The translations under genes and the position numbers were made by a program. A stretch of 64,000 bases of DNA, from the NCBI RefSeq assembly GCF_003606265.1, contig NZ_CP023671.1:1240001-1304000 (forward strand), written 5' to 3'. The notes beneath the pieces are model-generated. The model was not told the DNA's origin, made no database searches, and saw nothing but the letters and a program-made list of their open reading frames with translations. Positions 1 to 9,304 of the stretch are shown piece after piece. The stretch comes from Clostridium septicum (GTDB taxonomy: Bacteria; Bacillota; Clostridia; Clostridiales; Clostridiaceae). The first letter of the stretch is position 1. Every line of letters starts with the position of its first letter.

Positions 1-1248
1 AAACTTAAATCCTAAAGCAGGTGAAACCTTTGAATTCTTATTAAATTCTTCAAATTCTTCCCACTTACTTGTAGGTTCTGTATCTAAAACATCAGTCTTA
101 AATAAGTTTCCTACTGAGAAATATGCAACACTATAATCAATACTTCTTGGTAATAATTTAACTTGTTTATCACCAACTTTTTCATAGTGAGTTCCTTCAA
201 CACCATAGTTAACTAAATTTCTTAACTTTTCATCAGTGTTTAAAAGATTTAAGAATTCAACTGCTTTTTCTGGATTCTTAGAATTTTTTGAAACTGCTAT
301 CATTGATCCAGTTGTTGAAGCACTTGTTATATAAGTATCCATAATTGGTGTTGCAACTAATGGATATCCAACATCTTTAGCCCAAAGTCCTTCTGCATAT
401 GGTTGTCCGTCTGCTTTAGTTACAAATCTCTTAACTGTCTTATCATATTTAGCTATAGCTCCATCAGTATTTATATATCCTAACTCATAATATTTTCTTA
501 GAGTTTTTAAAGTACTCTTGAATTTATCTGTATCAAAGATATTTTTAACTGTTAAACTTTCGTCTGCATATTCAATTCCAAATGGTTCTGAGAACATATC
601 AAAATATTGTGGTGGTGATAAATTCTTATCTATATATAGTGGAACTACATCTGGTTCTTTTTCCTTTATAAGTTTAAGCCAAGGCTCTAAATCTTCTAAA
701 TCTTTAATATCTTGATAAGGTATGTTATATTTATCTACAAGCTCTTTAGTAAACACCCACATAGGTTGTACACCAAGTTCTTTTTGGTTAGGTACTGCAT
801 AAGTTTTTCCTTCAACTTTTGCTCCATTCCAAAATCTCTCATCTATTTCATTTTTCATATCCTTACCTGTTGTATCTAGATATGAATCTAATTCAAGGAA
901 GGCACCTTTTCTAGCGTTTCCAACATAATTTCCTGCCCAAGAGCAAGTAAATGCTAAGTCGAAAGCTTCTCCTGAATTTATAACTACAGATAATTTTTGA
1001 TCATAATCACCAAAGTCTGCAAACTTCATATCTATAGTTGCATTTATTTTGTCCTTTAGATACTTGTTTATTTCGTCTTCTACTAAACTAAGATCCTTTG
1101 GCTCTTGACCAATTGTGTACCAAGTTAAATTAACAGTTTCACCATCTTTTTTATCAGATGTCGATGAGTTTCCACAACCAGTTAACGCTAATGATGTTGC
1201 TAAAACTCCACAGGTTACTAAAGCTAATAACTTTTTAACCCTTTTCAT
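1..1248 (-). CDS. ABC transporter solute-binding lipoprotein (3' end outside window)
   Basis: The reading frame opens at the ATG at 1248 and stays open to the window edge, so the C-terminus is missing. The N-terminus is a lipoprotein signal: basic MKRVKK, a hydrophobic stretch, then the lipobox LTGC, so the mature protein is lipid-anchored outside the membrane. The following sequence (TWYTIGQEPKDL, then DQKLSVVINSGEAFDL) is typical of family-1 extracellular sugar-binding proteins of the LplA/YtcQ type, which deliver oligosaccharides to LplB/LplC permeases. The two permeases and a mannosidase lie just upstream, so mannose-containing oligosaccharides are the likely ligand (inference). A terminator separates it from the mannosidase gene, so it probably has its own promoter. 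A strong site (GGAGGGG) precedes the start. Confidence 0.9.
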   Translation of the reverse strand, partial: MKRVKKLLALVTCGVLATSLALTGCGNSSTSDKKDGETVNLTWYTIGQEPKDLSLVEDEINKYLKDKINATIDMKFADFGDYDQKLSVVINSGEAFDLAFTCSWAGNYVGNARKGAFLELDSYLDTTGKDMKNEIDERFWNGAKVEGKTYAVPNQKELGVQPMWVFTKELVDKYNIPYQDIKDLEDLEPWLKLIKEKEPDVVPLYIDKNLSPPQYFDMFSEPFGIEYADESLTVKNIFDTDKFKSTLKTLRKYYELGYINTDGAIAKYDKTVKRFVTKADGQPYAEGLWAKDVGYPLVATPIMDTYITSASTTGSMIAVSKNSKNPEKAVEFLNLLNTDEKLRNLVNYGVEGTHYEKVGDKQVKLLPRSIDYSVAYFSVGNLFKTDVLDTEPTSKWEEFEEFNKNSKVSPALGFKF

Positions 1249-1291
1249 AATTAACCCCTCCTATTTTTTTCCTTTATCCTTTACACCTCAA

Positions 1292-1320
1292 ATTATACAC
1301 CCCTATATAAAACCTTTACA
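1292..1320 (-). promoter_or_regulatory. Candidate promoter of the solute-binding gene
   Basis: The minus strand has a perfect -10 hexamer TATAAT (1292-1297), 44 nt before the start codon. The -35 position 17 nt further up reads TGTAAA, a poor match. It lies downstream of the mannosidase terminator, where a separate promoter is needed. Confidence 0.4.
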
Positions 1321-1480
1321 GTGAAAAAATTCTATATTCTTTGGACTTAATATATAAATTCTATATATTACCTTTTGTAATTTATTTACTATATTTTATG
1401 ATTTAAACTGTATTTTAAATATATTTTCTATATGCATATTTAAAACTTTTTAATTTTATATAAATATATTAAATTACAAA

Positions 1481-1511
1481 AAAGAAACACAATAATTAAC
1501 TGTGTTTCTTT
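1481..1511 (-). terminator. Intrinsic terminator after the alpha-mannosidase gene
   Basis: An 11-bp perfect stem (AAAGAAACACA paired with TGTGTTTCTTT, 9-nt loop) lies 10 nt after the mannosidase stop and continues into a T run on the minus strand. It closes the permease-mannosidase transcript. Confidence 0.85.
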
Positions 1512-1521
1512 TTGGGTTAAA

Positions 1522-4500
1522 TTATTTTAGTTTAAACTTAAATGTCTTAATTTCATATGGTTTAATTGTAAATTCAACTTTATTTCCATTAGCTTTAATA
1601 GCTTCTAAATCTCTTTCCATTAAGTTACATTCACAAATTTCTTCAATGTCTTTTAAAAACTCTAAAGTTGCTTTAGTTCTCTTGTTATGGAATTCATACA
1701 TTCTTAAAACTAAATGCTCTGTATCTTCAGCTTTCTTTATTACTTCAATCATTACATTATTTTTATCTACCTTAACTAAGCTTAACTCATTAGATAATTC
1801 GCCTTCATGAACCTCTTCAACCTTTGTATATAAAGGTGTATTTATTTCATATGCCATTTGAGCTGTATTAGCATCCTTCCAATTTCCTAAGTGTGGATAA
1901 ATTGAATAAGTGAAGTAATGTTCTTCTTTATCTGCATCTGGATTTGGATCAGTTGAGGATTTAAGTAAAGTTAATCTCATATTTCCATCCTTAATATCAT
2001 GTCCATACTTACAGTTGTTTAACATAGATACTCCAAAATCACCTTCTGAAAGATCTGCCCACTTGTGTCCACATACTTCAAATTTTGCAACATCCCATGA
2101 GGTATTGTTATGAGTTGATCTAGTAACATTTCCGTATTGGATTTCATAAGTAGCTTCACTTGCATTAATATCAACTGGGAATGCAGCCTTTAATAATATA
2201 TCAAACTCCTTCCAATCTACATATGAGTCAAAGTCTACTCTTTGAATATCATTATATATATAAATCTTTTGAACTATTGTTGATTCTAAAAACTTTCTTT
2301 CAATTCTTAATGTACTTCTTACTGGTCCTTTTTCTACTACTTCAATACTTCTTACGTCATCTACTTTCCACATTTTTTCTTTATAGTATATATCTATATC
2401 CCAGTTATCAAAACACATTGGTTTATCTTCAAAGGCTTGAATTTCATTTCCTATAGCACCTTCTTTTAATATTTCTCTATCTGATGCTTTATCTATAAAT
2501 GAAACTATTTGTCCTTTATCATCAAACTTAATTTTAATAAATTTATTTTCAGCTTCTTTATTAGTTAAAACTGTATCTAAAGCTACTTCCTTAGTACTTT
2601 CAACTATCCTAAATGTCTTATGTCCATTGGCAGGAATATTTGTAGCAAAGAATATTGCTTTATTATCTTCTATTCTTTGACATACTAATTCTTCTCCATT
2701 ATTATCTATAACAGCTGGATTTTTAATATCTTCTGGTACTTGGAATGTGGCTATATCACTTCTTTTAAAACCTAATGTATTTGATACAACAACACTTCTA
2801 TCTTTTATATTAATCTTTGAAGCTATATAATCTAATGCTTCATTAACTAACTTATTACCATTTTCAATTAACTCTTTATATTCAACTTCTGTTACGTCAT
2901 AAACCTCCTTAATAGAAGATCCTGGAATTATATCATGGAATTGATTTAATAATACTGTTTCCCATGAATCAGCTATACTTCTATATGGATAATTTTTTCC
3001 GTAAAGCATTGATAATGAATTAACCTTTTCTGCTGAAGTATATAAGTTTTCGCAAAATCTATTATCTCTCTTATTTCTAGCCATTGAAGTATACGTTCCT
3101 CTATGGTATTCAAGATATAATTCTCCAACCCACTTTGGTAATTTATTATTTCCCTTAGTTTTTTCATCTAATCTCTTGAAATAATCTAATGCTGTACCCA
3201 TTTTTACTTTTGGAGCTCCTGGAATTCCCTTTGCTAGTCTTCTTCCATTTTCAAGCATTTCTAAAGTGGCTCCACCACCACCATCTCCCCATCCAAAGGA
3301 AACCAATACATCATTATTTATATTTTTATTTTGGTATCTTCTCCAAGAACCCATTACAGCATCTGGTTGAATATGTCCATTATAAGTTGTAAAATGTGAT
3401 GCTCTGTCTTGTCCTGGACAAGTTGTAGTTATAAAGTGTGTTAATACTTCTGTTCCATCAATTCCTTGCCACATAAATGTATCATTTGGAATTTTATTAA
3501 ATTGATTCCACGCAATTTTTGTAGTCATAAAGTAGTCTACATCTGATTTCTTTAATATCTGAGGAATTGCTGCTGAATATCCAAATACATCTGGTAACCA
3601 AAGAACTTTATTATCAACATTAAATTCTTCTTTAAAAAATCTCTTTCCATGTAAAATTTGTCTTACTAATGATTCACCTGATGTTACGTTACAATCAGCT
3701 TCAAGCCACATAGCCCCTTCAGCTTCCCAAACACCTTCTTTAATCTTTTCTTTAACTTTTTTATATATTTTAGGATGATCTTCTTTCAAGAACTTATAAA
3801 GCTGAGGTTGTGATGACATAAATACATACTCTGGATATTCTTCCATTAGCTTTAATACTGTTGAAAAACTTCTTGCAACTTTTTCTCTAGTTTGAGCAAC
3901 TGTCCATAACCAAGCAACATCTATATGAGTATGTCCAACACATGTAGCAACTACATCTTCATGTCCACATAATTCTCCATAGAATTTTTCATTTAAAAAT
4001 TCATTTACTTTAGCTATACTATCATCAAATTCCTTTGATTTTGGTCTTCTTAAATCAATTAAATTTATAGCATCATTTAAAACAGTTATCATATCTATTC
4101 TGTTTTTATCTTCTTTTTCTAACTCTTTACAAACATCTACTGGAACTTTTAAGTTAAAATATAATTCTCTAGTAGGCATATCTATTACAACTAATTTTCC
4201 ATGTAATGTGGCTAACTTATCTGCAAGCATACCAGCATATGCATGTAAGTCTATTTCATACTTAGTTCCCGGAACTGCATCATGAGTTAATATTACCTCT
4301 CTATGATTTATATCTAAACCCTGAATTTGTTCACCATTAACATATAAAATAAATTGTGGATTTGTTGCATCCCATCCTTCCTCAAAGGTATGAAAATTTA
4401 ATGCTATTGTTTTTCCTTTAAAACTTTCAGGAACTTCTACTGAACACTTAAACCATCCATGACAGTCTTTTCCTCCCCAAAGGTCCCCACTTTTAAACTC

Positions 4501-4653
4501 TCTCCATCCATCTTCTGGTGCTTCTTTTATTAAATCTATATTATGATAGTTTCCATCTATGTACTTATAGTTTTCAAGATTAATTTCATCTCTGTACACA
4601 TATTTAGCTATTTCTCCACAAGTTTTCTCTATTCTTTCTAATAAATAATACAT
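1522..4653 (-). CDS. Alpha-mannosidase, glycoside hydrolase family 38
   Basis: A 1043-aa GH38 enzyme that should release alpha-linked mannose from oligosaccharides in the cytoplasm (no signal peptide). Near residue 240 is the zinc motif HTHIDVAWLW, and near residue 354 is WLPDVFGYS, which carries the catalytic nucleophile Asp in this family. QFHDIIPGSSI follows near residue 570. The N-terminal quarter resembles the beta-sandwich lead domain of bacterial GH38 enzymes, and the C-terminal half is the beta-rich GH38 C domain. The length is normal. RBS AGAGGTG precedes the ATG. It follows the two permease genes by 126 nt, so imported mannosides are probably trimmed here. The family is secure; the exact linkage is not. 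Confidence 0.95.
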   Translation of the reverse strand: MYYLLERIEKTCGEIAKYVYRDEINLENYKYIDGNYHNIDLIKEAPEDGWREFKSGDLWGGKDCHGWFKCSVEVPESFKGKTIALNFHTFEEGWDATNPQFILYVNGEQIQGLDINHREVILTHDAVPGTKYEIDLHAYAGMLADKLATLHGKLVVIDMPTRELYFNLKVPVDVCKELEKEDKNRIDMITVLNDAINLIDLRRPKSKEFDDSIAKVNEFLNEKFYGELCGHEDVVATCVGHTHIDVAWLWTVAQTREKVARSFSTVLKLMEEYPEYVFMSSQPQLYKFLKEDHPKIYKKVKEKIKEGVWEAEGAMWLEADCNVTSGESLVRQILHGKRFFKEEFNVDNKVLWLPDVFGYSAAIPQILKKSDVDYFMTTKIAWNQFNKIPNDTFMWQGIDGTEVLTHFITTTCPGQDRASHFTTYNGHIQPDAVMGSWRRYQNKNINNDVLVSFGWGDGGGGATLEMLENGRRLAKGIPGAPKVKMGTALDYFKRLDEKTKGNNKLPKWVGELYLEYHRGTYTSMARNKRDNRFCENLYTSAEKVNSLSMLYGKNYPYRSIADSWETVLLNQFHDIIPGSSIKEVYDVTEVEYKELIENGNKLVNEALDYIASKINIKDRSVVVSNTLGFKRSDIATFQVPEDIKNPAVIDNNGEELVCQRIEDNKAIFFATNIPANGHKTFRIVESTKEVALDTVLTNKEAENKFIKIKFDDKGQIVSFIDKASDREILKEGAIGNEIQAFEDKPMCFDNWDIDIYYKEKMWKVDDVRSIEVVEKGPVRSTLRIERKFLESTIVQKIYIYNDIQRVDFDSYVDWKEFDILLKAAFPVDINASEATYEIQYGNVTRSTHNNTSWDVAKFEVCGHKWADLSEGDFGVSMLNNCKYGHDIKDGNMRLTLLKSSTDPNPDADKEEHYFTYSIYPHLGNWKDANTAQMAYEINTPLYTKVEEVHEGELSNELSLVKVDKNNVMIEVIKKAEDTEHLVLRMYEFHNKRTKATLEFLKDIEEICECNLMERDLEAIKANGNKVEFTIKPYEIKTFKFKLK

Positions 4654-4729
4654 ATAAACACCTCTTTTAATCTTTATTGCTCATTATATAATCTTATGTT
4701 TCAAATCTATATTTTAATCTTAAATTATG

Positions 4730-4758
4730 TTTTGAGATGGCATTTAGCCACCCCAAAA
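4730..4758 (-). promoter_or_regulatory. Intercistronic hairpin between permease and mannosidase
   Basis: The minus-strand RNA can form a 12-bp stem (TTTTGGGGTGGC with GCCATCTCAAAA, two G-U pairs, 5-nt loop). It has no T run, so it is more likely a processing or mRNA-protecting stem than a strong terminator. Confidence 0.45.
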
Positions 4759-4779
4759 TATTAAATAATTTATTACTTA

Positions 4780-5745
4780 CTATTCTTTTACTGCCCCAAT
4801 TGTTAATCCATTTACAAAGTATCTTTGGAAGAAAGGATATGCAAATATAATTGGTAAAGTTGTTATTACTACTATTGCCATCTTAGCTGTATCCTTTGGC
4901 ATATTTGCACTAGCTTCTAATGCATTTGCTCCCATTAATGCAGCATTATTAGCTAAAAATTCTATTGAACTTTCTATTCTAATAAGCAAATATTGTAATG
5001 GCATTAAACTATTATCATCAATATATAACATGGCGTTAAACCAATCATTCCAGTATCCTAAAGTTAGGAATAAGGCTATAGTTGCTATTCCTGGAAGAGA
5101 TATAGGTAATACTATCTTTAAGAATAATTTCCATTCTGATGCACCATCAATTTTAGCTGATTCTACAATTGCATCTGGTACAGTAGTTTTGAAGAATGTT
5201 CTAAGAATTATTATATTAAATGAGCTTACACACATTGGAAGTATAAGTGCTAATATATTATTCTTTAATCCTAAAAATCTTGTAACAACTAAGTATGATG
5301 AAACCATACCGCCTGAAAATAACATTGGTATAAATATTAACTTTGTAAAAAACTTTCTATATGCAAAGCTCTTTCTTGATAAAGCATATCCATACATTGA
5401 CATTATAGCTAGTCCCAACAATGTACCTGATACAGTTACTATTATTGTTATTCCATATGCTCTCATTATTTGACTTCCTGATGAAAATATATATTTATAT
5501 GCTCCAAGACTCCACTCTTGTGGCCAAAATCTATAACCATTTGCTTGAAGAGCTTGTTCGCTTGTAAGTGATATAATTAAGACAAATACGAATGGGATTA
5601 TACATAAGGCTGCTAGTATAATAAATAATATATTTAATACAACATTAGTTCCCTTTGATATAGAATTAAACTTACTAGTTTCTTCAGCTGGCTCTTTAGC
5701 TTTTTTTCTTTTAAATCTAGTTACTCTATTTCCTGTTTCTAACAT
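4780..5745 (-). CDS. Carbohydrate ABC transporter permease, LplC/YtcP type
   Basis: A 321-aa inner-membrane permease with six predicted hydrophobic segments. The EAA loop that contacts the ATPase reads SAKIDGASEWKLFLKIVLP near residue 200, and the end GLTIGAVKE is typical of the YtcP/LplC branch. It starts 20 nt after the stop of the partner permease, with RBS AAGGTGGTG. It should form a heterodimeric channel with that partner. The ATPase is not in the operon; in this family it is usually a shared MsmX-type protein encoded elsewhere. Confidence 0.93.
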   Translation of the reverse strand: MLETGNRVTRFKRKKAKEPAEETSKFNSISKGTNVVLNILFIILAALCIIPFVFVLIISLTSEQALQANGYRFWPQEWSLGAYKYIFSSGSQIMRAYGITIIVTVSGTLLGLAIMSMYGYALSRKSFAYRKFFTKLIFIPMLFSGGMVSSYLVVTRFLGLKNNILALILPMCVSSFNIIILRTFFKTTVPDAIVESAKIDGASEWKLFLKIVLPISLPGIATIALFLTLGYWNDWFNAMLYIDDNSLMPLQYLLIRIESSIEFLANNAALMGANALEASANMPKDTAKMAIVVITTLPIIFAYPFFQRYFVNGLTIGAVKE

Positions 5746-5765
5746 TTCAATACACCACCTTTATC

Positions 5766-6725
5766 TTAGAAGAATGCGTTTTCACTATCTACTTTTCTAA
5801 CTATTCCATTTGTTACTAATATTAATACAAGTCCTACGAATGATTGATATAAACCTGCTGCTGAACTCATTCCTATATTACCTAAATTCATAAGTCCTCT
5901 ATATACATAAGTATCTATAACATTTGTTACTGGATATAAGGCTCCTGAATTCTTAGGTAATTGATAGAATAATCCAAAGTCTGACCTAAACATTCCTCCA
6001 ATTGCAGTTATAAACATTATTATTAATACCGGCTTTAGTAGTGGAATTGTTATATGCTTGATTTGTTGCCATTTATTAGCACCATCAATTATAGCTGCTT
6101 CATAGTAAGTCTTATCTATACCGCATATTGCTGCTAAATAAACAACTGTTCCATATCCAATTCCCTTCCATTGACTCATAAAGATTATTATAAAAGGCCA
6201 AAATTTAGGTTCTGTGTACCAAGATACCGTATCAACTCCAAAAGAACTTAAAACGCCATTTATATATCCTTTTTCTGGGCTTAAGAATGCATATAAACAA
6301 TAACTTACTACAACCCAAGATAAAAAGTATGGTAAAAACATTGAACTTTGATAAAACTTTGATCCCCTTTTGTTTAATAGTTCTTTCAATAGTATTGCAA
6401 GAGTTACTGGAATTACTATTCCTAATATTATAAATACAAGGTTATAAGCCACTGTATTTTTTGTTATAAGCCATGCATCACTACTTTGAAATAAAAATTT
6501 GAAGTTTTTTAATCCTACCCATTCACTTTTAACTAAACTTTCTAAAAATCCACCATGAATTTTCCAATCTTTAAACGCTATAATAACTCCAAACATCGGT
6601 AAGTATGCAAATATTAAAAACCAAATTGTACCTGGTACTGTTAATAACAATAATTCCTTATTATTTTTAAATCTTTTAAATCTTTGCTTCTTACTTACTC
6701 TCTCTTTTTTTGATTTTTTTATCAT
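5766..6725 (-). CDS. Sugar ABC transporter permease, LplB/YteP type
   Basis: A 319-aa permease: a basic cytoplasmic start, a first membrane segment (LLLTVPGTIWFLIFAYLPMF) and the EAA loop EAAIIDGANKWQQIKHITIP near residue 215. It is the first gene of the transport-mannosidase operon. It has a very strong ribosome site (GGAAGGGGAGGG) and an AAACGTTT operator-like palindrome just upstream. Family assignment is firm; the substrate is inferred from the mannosidase. Confidence 0.93.
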   Translation of the reverse strand: MIKKSKKERVSKKQRFKRFKNNKELLLLTVPGTIWFLIFAYLPMFGVIIAFKDWKIHGGFLESLVKSEWVGLKNFKFLFQSSDAWLITKNTVAYNLVFIILGIVIPVTLAILLKELLNKRGSKFYQSSMFLPYFLSWVVVSYCLYAFLSPEKGYINGVLSSFGVDTVSWYTEPKFWPFIIIFMSQWKGIGYGTVVYLAAICGIDKTYYEAAIIDGANKWQQIKHITIPLLKPVLIIMFITAIGGMFRSDFGLFYQLPKNSGALYPVTNVIDTYVYRGLMNLGNIGMSSAAGLYQSFVGLVLILVTNGIVRKVDSENAFF

Positions 6726-6743
6726 ATTAACCCTCCCCTTCCT

Positions 6744-6760
6744 TTGTAAACGTTTCTTTA
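6744..6760 (-). promoter_or_regulatory. Operator-like palindrome (cre or LacI-family site)
   Basis: TTGTAAACGTTTCTT has the AAACGTTT core of catabolite-responsive and LacI/GalR-family operators and lies about 20 nt before the first permease gene. A match to the CcpA cre consensus is partial. Sugar or catabolite control of the operon is likely. Confidence 0.45.
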
Positions 6761-6962
6761 TGTATAAAATATATCATACTTAATATTTATCCTTAAAGTT
6801 GAAATACTTTAGATTTAGTGTATAAATTAGAGATTGTTATTTTTTTTAATGAAATTTTTATGTATTTAATTAACTAATTTTTATTATTCAATTTTACCTA
6901 CCATTTGTGTAATTAATTCTATATGCTCTTTTATTTTTACCTTTTTTAAATTTTCTACTTTT

Positions 6963-7417
6963 TCACTGCCTCGTAGCCCTAGTAAAGCATTCGTAATAAT
7001 CTAATTCTCCATATTTTTTTACAGCTTCATTATATTTATTTAATTCCAGATATTTTTCCACGAAATAATCATCTTGTAAGCAATTGAAAAAATGTTTGAA
7101 TCTTTTTAAGATAATATCAAATGTTCCATTTTTATATTTTATAATACTTACATATTCATTTTTTCCCATGTTATTATATCACCAAAACCAGTAACCATTA
7201 TTGGAATAGCTATATTTGCTCTAAAATATGACATATCTACAACTGATTGATACTCCTCTAGGTTAACTATCTTTAAATCTCCATTTAATATAGAGCCAAA
7301 TCCGTACACTTCCCATATAGATAGTAACTCTATTGGTATTATTTCTTTATATTTGTCAATTAAAGTGGTATCAACTTTACTATTGATTTTATATTCTTTA
7401 AATAAATCATCCTTCAT
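6963..7417 (-). pseudogene. Cassette A immunity: Tdi1-like (GAD-like/DUF1851) with frameshift
   Basis: Two overlapping frames together make one GAD-like/DUF1851 protein of about 150 aa. The first (7148-7417) holds IPIELLSIWEVYGFGSI and MVTGFGDIITWEK. The second (6963-7169) continues with NEYVSIIKYKNGTFDIILKR. The break falls in a run of six A, and a -1 step there restores the frame. This family is the known immunity partner (Tdi1) of the Ntox15 DNase Tde1, and an Ntox15 fragment lies directly upstream, so the pairing is secure. The frameshift may be a real inactivation, a slippage site or a sequencing error. Confidence 0.75.
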
Positions 7418-7448
7418 CTATTACCCTCCTAGTATTTTAACTTTACAT

Positions 7449-7706
7449 TTAAGTATATTGATTTTTTTCTTTATCCGTGATTTTTTTAGCTAATTTTCTT
7501 ATTTGTTCATCAACCTCGTCTATTCTATATTGCCATTGTGAGCTTATTGATGAATTTATTTTTTTATATCCCATACCTCCTATATTTAATGGATTACCAC
7601 CTGCAATTTGGTCAGGATTGTGTAATGCAGCTTGTGAATCCAACCATTTCTTCGCTTGTTTCTTAGCTTCTTGAAAGGACATTCCTGAATCAAGAAATTC
7701 ATCTAC
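7449..7706 (-). pseudogene. Cassette A toxin fragment: Ntox15 (Tde1-type DNase) C-terminus
   Basis: About 85 codons match the end of polymorphic toxin type 15: QAALHNPDQIAGG carries the catalytic HxxD motif, followed by a VDEQIRKLA-type tail. The N-terminal part and handle are gone. Instead the fragment joins a truncated recombinase gene at about 7703, in another frame. The cognate Tdi1-type immunity gene follows 31 nt downstream. This is a relic of a toxin cassette cut by a recombination event. Confidence 0.8.
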
Positions 7707-7933
7707 TTTATTTGCAAGTGTTTATCCTCTATCTTATTTAAATTTTGTTTTTTAAATATTTCTGCTAAAAACTTAGCAAAATGGTTCATACCATCTTGAT
7801 ATCTATACCTAGTTTTTATGCTACCTTGTCTTGTATGTCTAAATACCTTATCAATCTGACTACTTAAATTCCTATATATATTTAAAGTTTTTTCATTCAT
7901 TTCAAAATTCCATTTATTATTCATAAATACCAC
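7703..7933 (-). pseudogene. Tyrosine recombinase (XerC2 type), N-terminal fragment
   Basis: The 76 aa are nearly identical to the first 74 residues of the recombinase at 30804-31712 (MVFMNNKWNFEMNEKTLNIY), then stop after KHLQ where the Ntox15 fragment begins. The upstream region and its AGGTGGT ribosome site are also shared with that copy. Only the SAM-like core-binding half is present and all catalytic residues are missing. Confidence 0.85.
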
Positions 7934-7992
7934 CTGCCTTAAAAGATTTAGTGATATTATATAAATTCACTAATGATTCTTTATATTTTCAA

Positions 7993-8023
7993 GAAAACCT
8001 CTAGATTAACTCCAGAGGTTTTC
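7993..8023 (-). terminator. Hairpin after the barstar gene
   Basis: A 10-bp perfect stem (GAAAACCTCT with AGAGGTTTTC, 11-nt loop) lies 44 nt after the barstar stop. The T run is short, so termination strength is uncertain. It differs from the terminators in the rest of the array. Confidence 0.6.
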
Positions 8024-8066
8024 AATAAATTCTTACTTTATTTATCTGTATCCAAAATATATTTAA

Positions 8067-8645
8067 CTAGTCATTATATATTACTTCACAGTCATTAGAA
8101 CCATATTCTACTAATATCTCTTTTAAAACATTTGAGTCCTTAGGCATTATCTCAAGCAAATGACTCCACCCATTAAAAATTATTTGTTTAGGTAATTCAG
8201 TTTCTCTTAAAAAGTCTCTTAATGCATCCCAATTCATTCCATAATATTGTGAAAAACCAAATTTATCTTTTATATTTTGATGTAATTCTTTTAAAGAATT
8301 TATATTAATACAGTCAAATTCAACATTTTGTTTTCGTCTATATCTTTCCTTTAATGATTTTATAATTGGATTTTCTATTTCACTAGTATCAATAACTTTA
8401 TCAATGTAACAATCATTAATATTATTAAATTCATTAGTATAATTGCAATTTAAATATTCCTCTAATTTGTTTTTTAAATTAATTACCTCTTTCTTATTAT
8501 TGTAATCAGTTGCGATAATTTCATAGTATAGGCTATCATCAAATGATTTATTTAATTTCTCTTCATTTTGATATACCCATTGTTCAAATTCATTACTAGA
8601 TAAATAATCTTTTGTATACATGCTTAAAACTTCTATTATCGTCAT
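8067..8645 (-). CDS. Cassette B immunity: barstar-family inhibitor
   Basis: A 192-aa protein whose C-terminal half is a barstar domain: LHQNIKDKFGFSQYYGMNWD followed by DALRDFLRE and IIFNGWSHL. Barstar binds and blocks the active site of barnase-type RNases. The N-terminal 90 residues (acidic, Asn-rich) are an extension I do not recognise. It begins 56 nt after the barnase-like tip it should neutralise, with an AGGAGG ribosome site. The match of toxin and inhibitor families makes this one of the firmest pairs in the array. Confidence 0.9.
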   Translation of the reverse strand: MTIIEVLSMYTKDYLSSNEFEQWVYQNEEKLNKSFDDSLYYEIIATDYNNKKEVINLKNKLEEYLNCNYTNEFNNINDCYIDKVIDTSEIENPIIKSLKERYRRKQNVEFDCININSLKELHQNIKDKFGFSQYYGMNWDALRDFLRETELPKQIIFNGWSHLLEIMPKDSNVLKEILVEYGSNDCEVIYND

Positions 8646-8701
8646 AATACCTCCTGAGTATTTAGTACAAGATACAGAACTAATCTGTATCTTGCATTTT
8701 A

Positions 8702-9304
8702 TTATTTGTATGTGCCAATCTTAAATACTGACTCATAATGATCATAGGTTCCATATATTAAACCATCATTTGAATATAATATTCTATAACCTGGGTTATT
8801 ATTTCTTCCCCTAGTATAATCTAATCCTACATCAGCCTCATACCATACTCTACCCTGTGCATCAGGTAGCACTTTAGTATCATTTTTAAAAATATCACCA
8901 CCATATTTTTTACCTGGTGCATAATTATTTAACGCTTTACCTCTTTTCCATCCTGCATTAAGTGCCTCTTGTTCAGTTATATACTCACTAGGTAACTTAC
9001 CAGTTGTTCTTAGACTTTCAACAACATCATTGCCTAGTTCTGTTACTTTATATTGTTCTTTTAGTTTCATATAGTTAACTACATTATGTGCTTCAGGATT
9101 ACCTCCCCCCTTAGCTCCTCTAATAGAATCTACTATCCTTTCAAATCTTTCTCCATTTTTTATTTTATTTGCTATTTCTGGAAGATATCCCATTATAGAT
9201 TCTGCTATTCCATCTGTTGCTATTATTATTAGTATATCTCCTACTATTCGTCCTATTGCAACTCCTATTACTCCATCTATTGGATGACTTACAAATTCAA
9301 ACAA
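8702..9304 (-). CDS. Cassette B silent toxin: barnase-like RNase tip
   Basis: After a shortened handle (FEFVSHPIDG to DSIRGAKG) the last 110 residues are a microbial RNase of the barnase group: LPSEYITEQEALNAGWKRGK, then GRVWYEADVGL with the general-base Glu, YRILYSNDGL with a catalytic Arg, and TYDHYESVFKIG with the catalytic His. All key residues are present. The frame can only start at a TTG without a ribosome site, and no promoter or secretion part exists, so the gene is probably silent and serves as a donor. The handle lacks the central 60 or so residues found in the full gene. Confidence 0.85.
   Translation of the reverse strand: MFEFVSHPIDGVIGVAIGRIVGDILIIIATDGIAESIMGYLPEIANKIKNGERFERIVDSIRGAKGGGNPEAHNVVNYMKLKEQYKVTELGNDVVESLRTTGKLPSEYITEQEALNAGWKRGKALNNYAPGKKYGGDIFKNDTKVLPDAQGRVWYEADVGLDYTRGRNNNPGYRILYSNDGLIYGTYDHYESVFKIGTYK

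Noticed and set aside
1249..1480. A riboswitch upstream of the solute-binding gene
   Set aside because: Only AT-rich sequence with a -10 box; no conserved fold recognised.
5030..5473. Plus-strand open frame inside the permease gene
   Set aside because: Shadow of a well-conserved permease on the opposite strand, without start signals.
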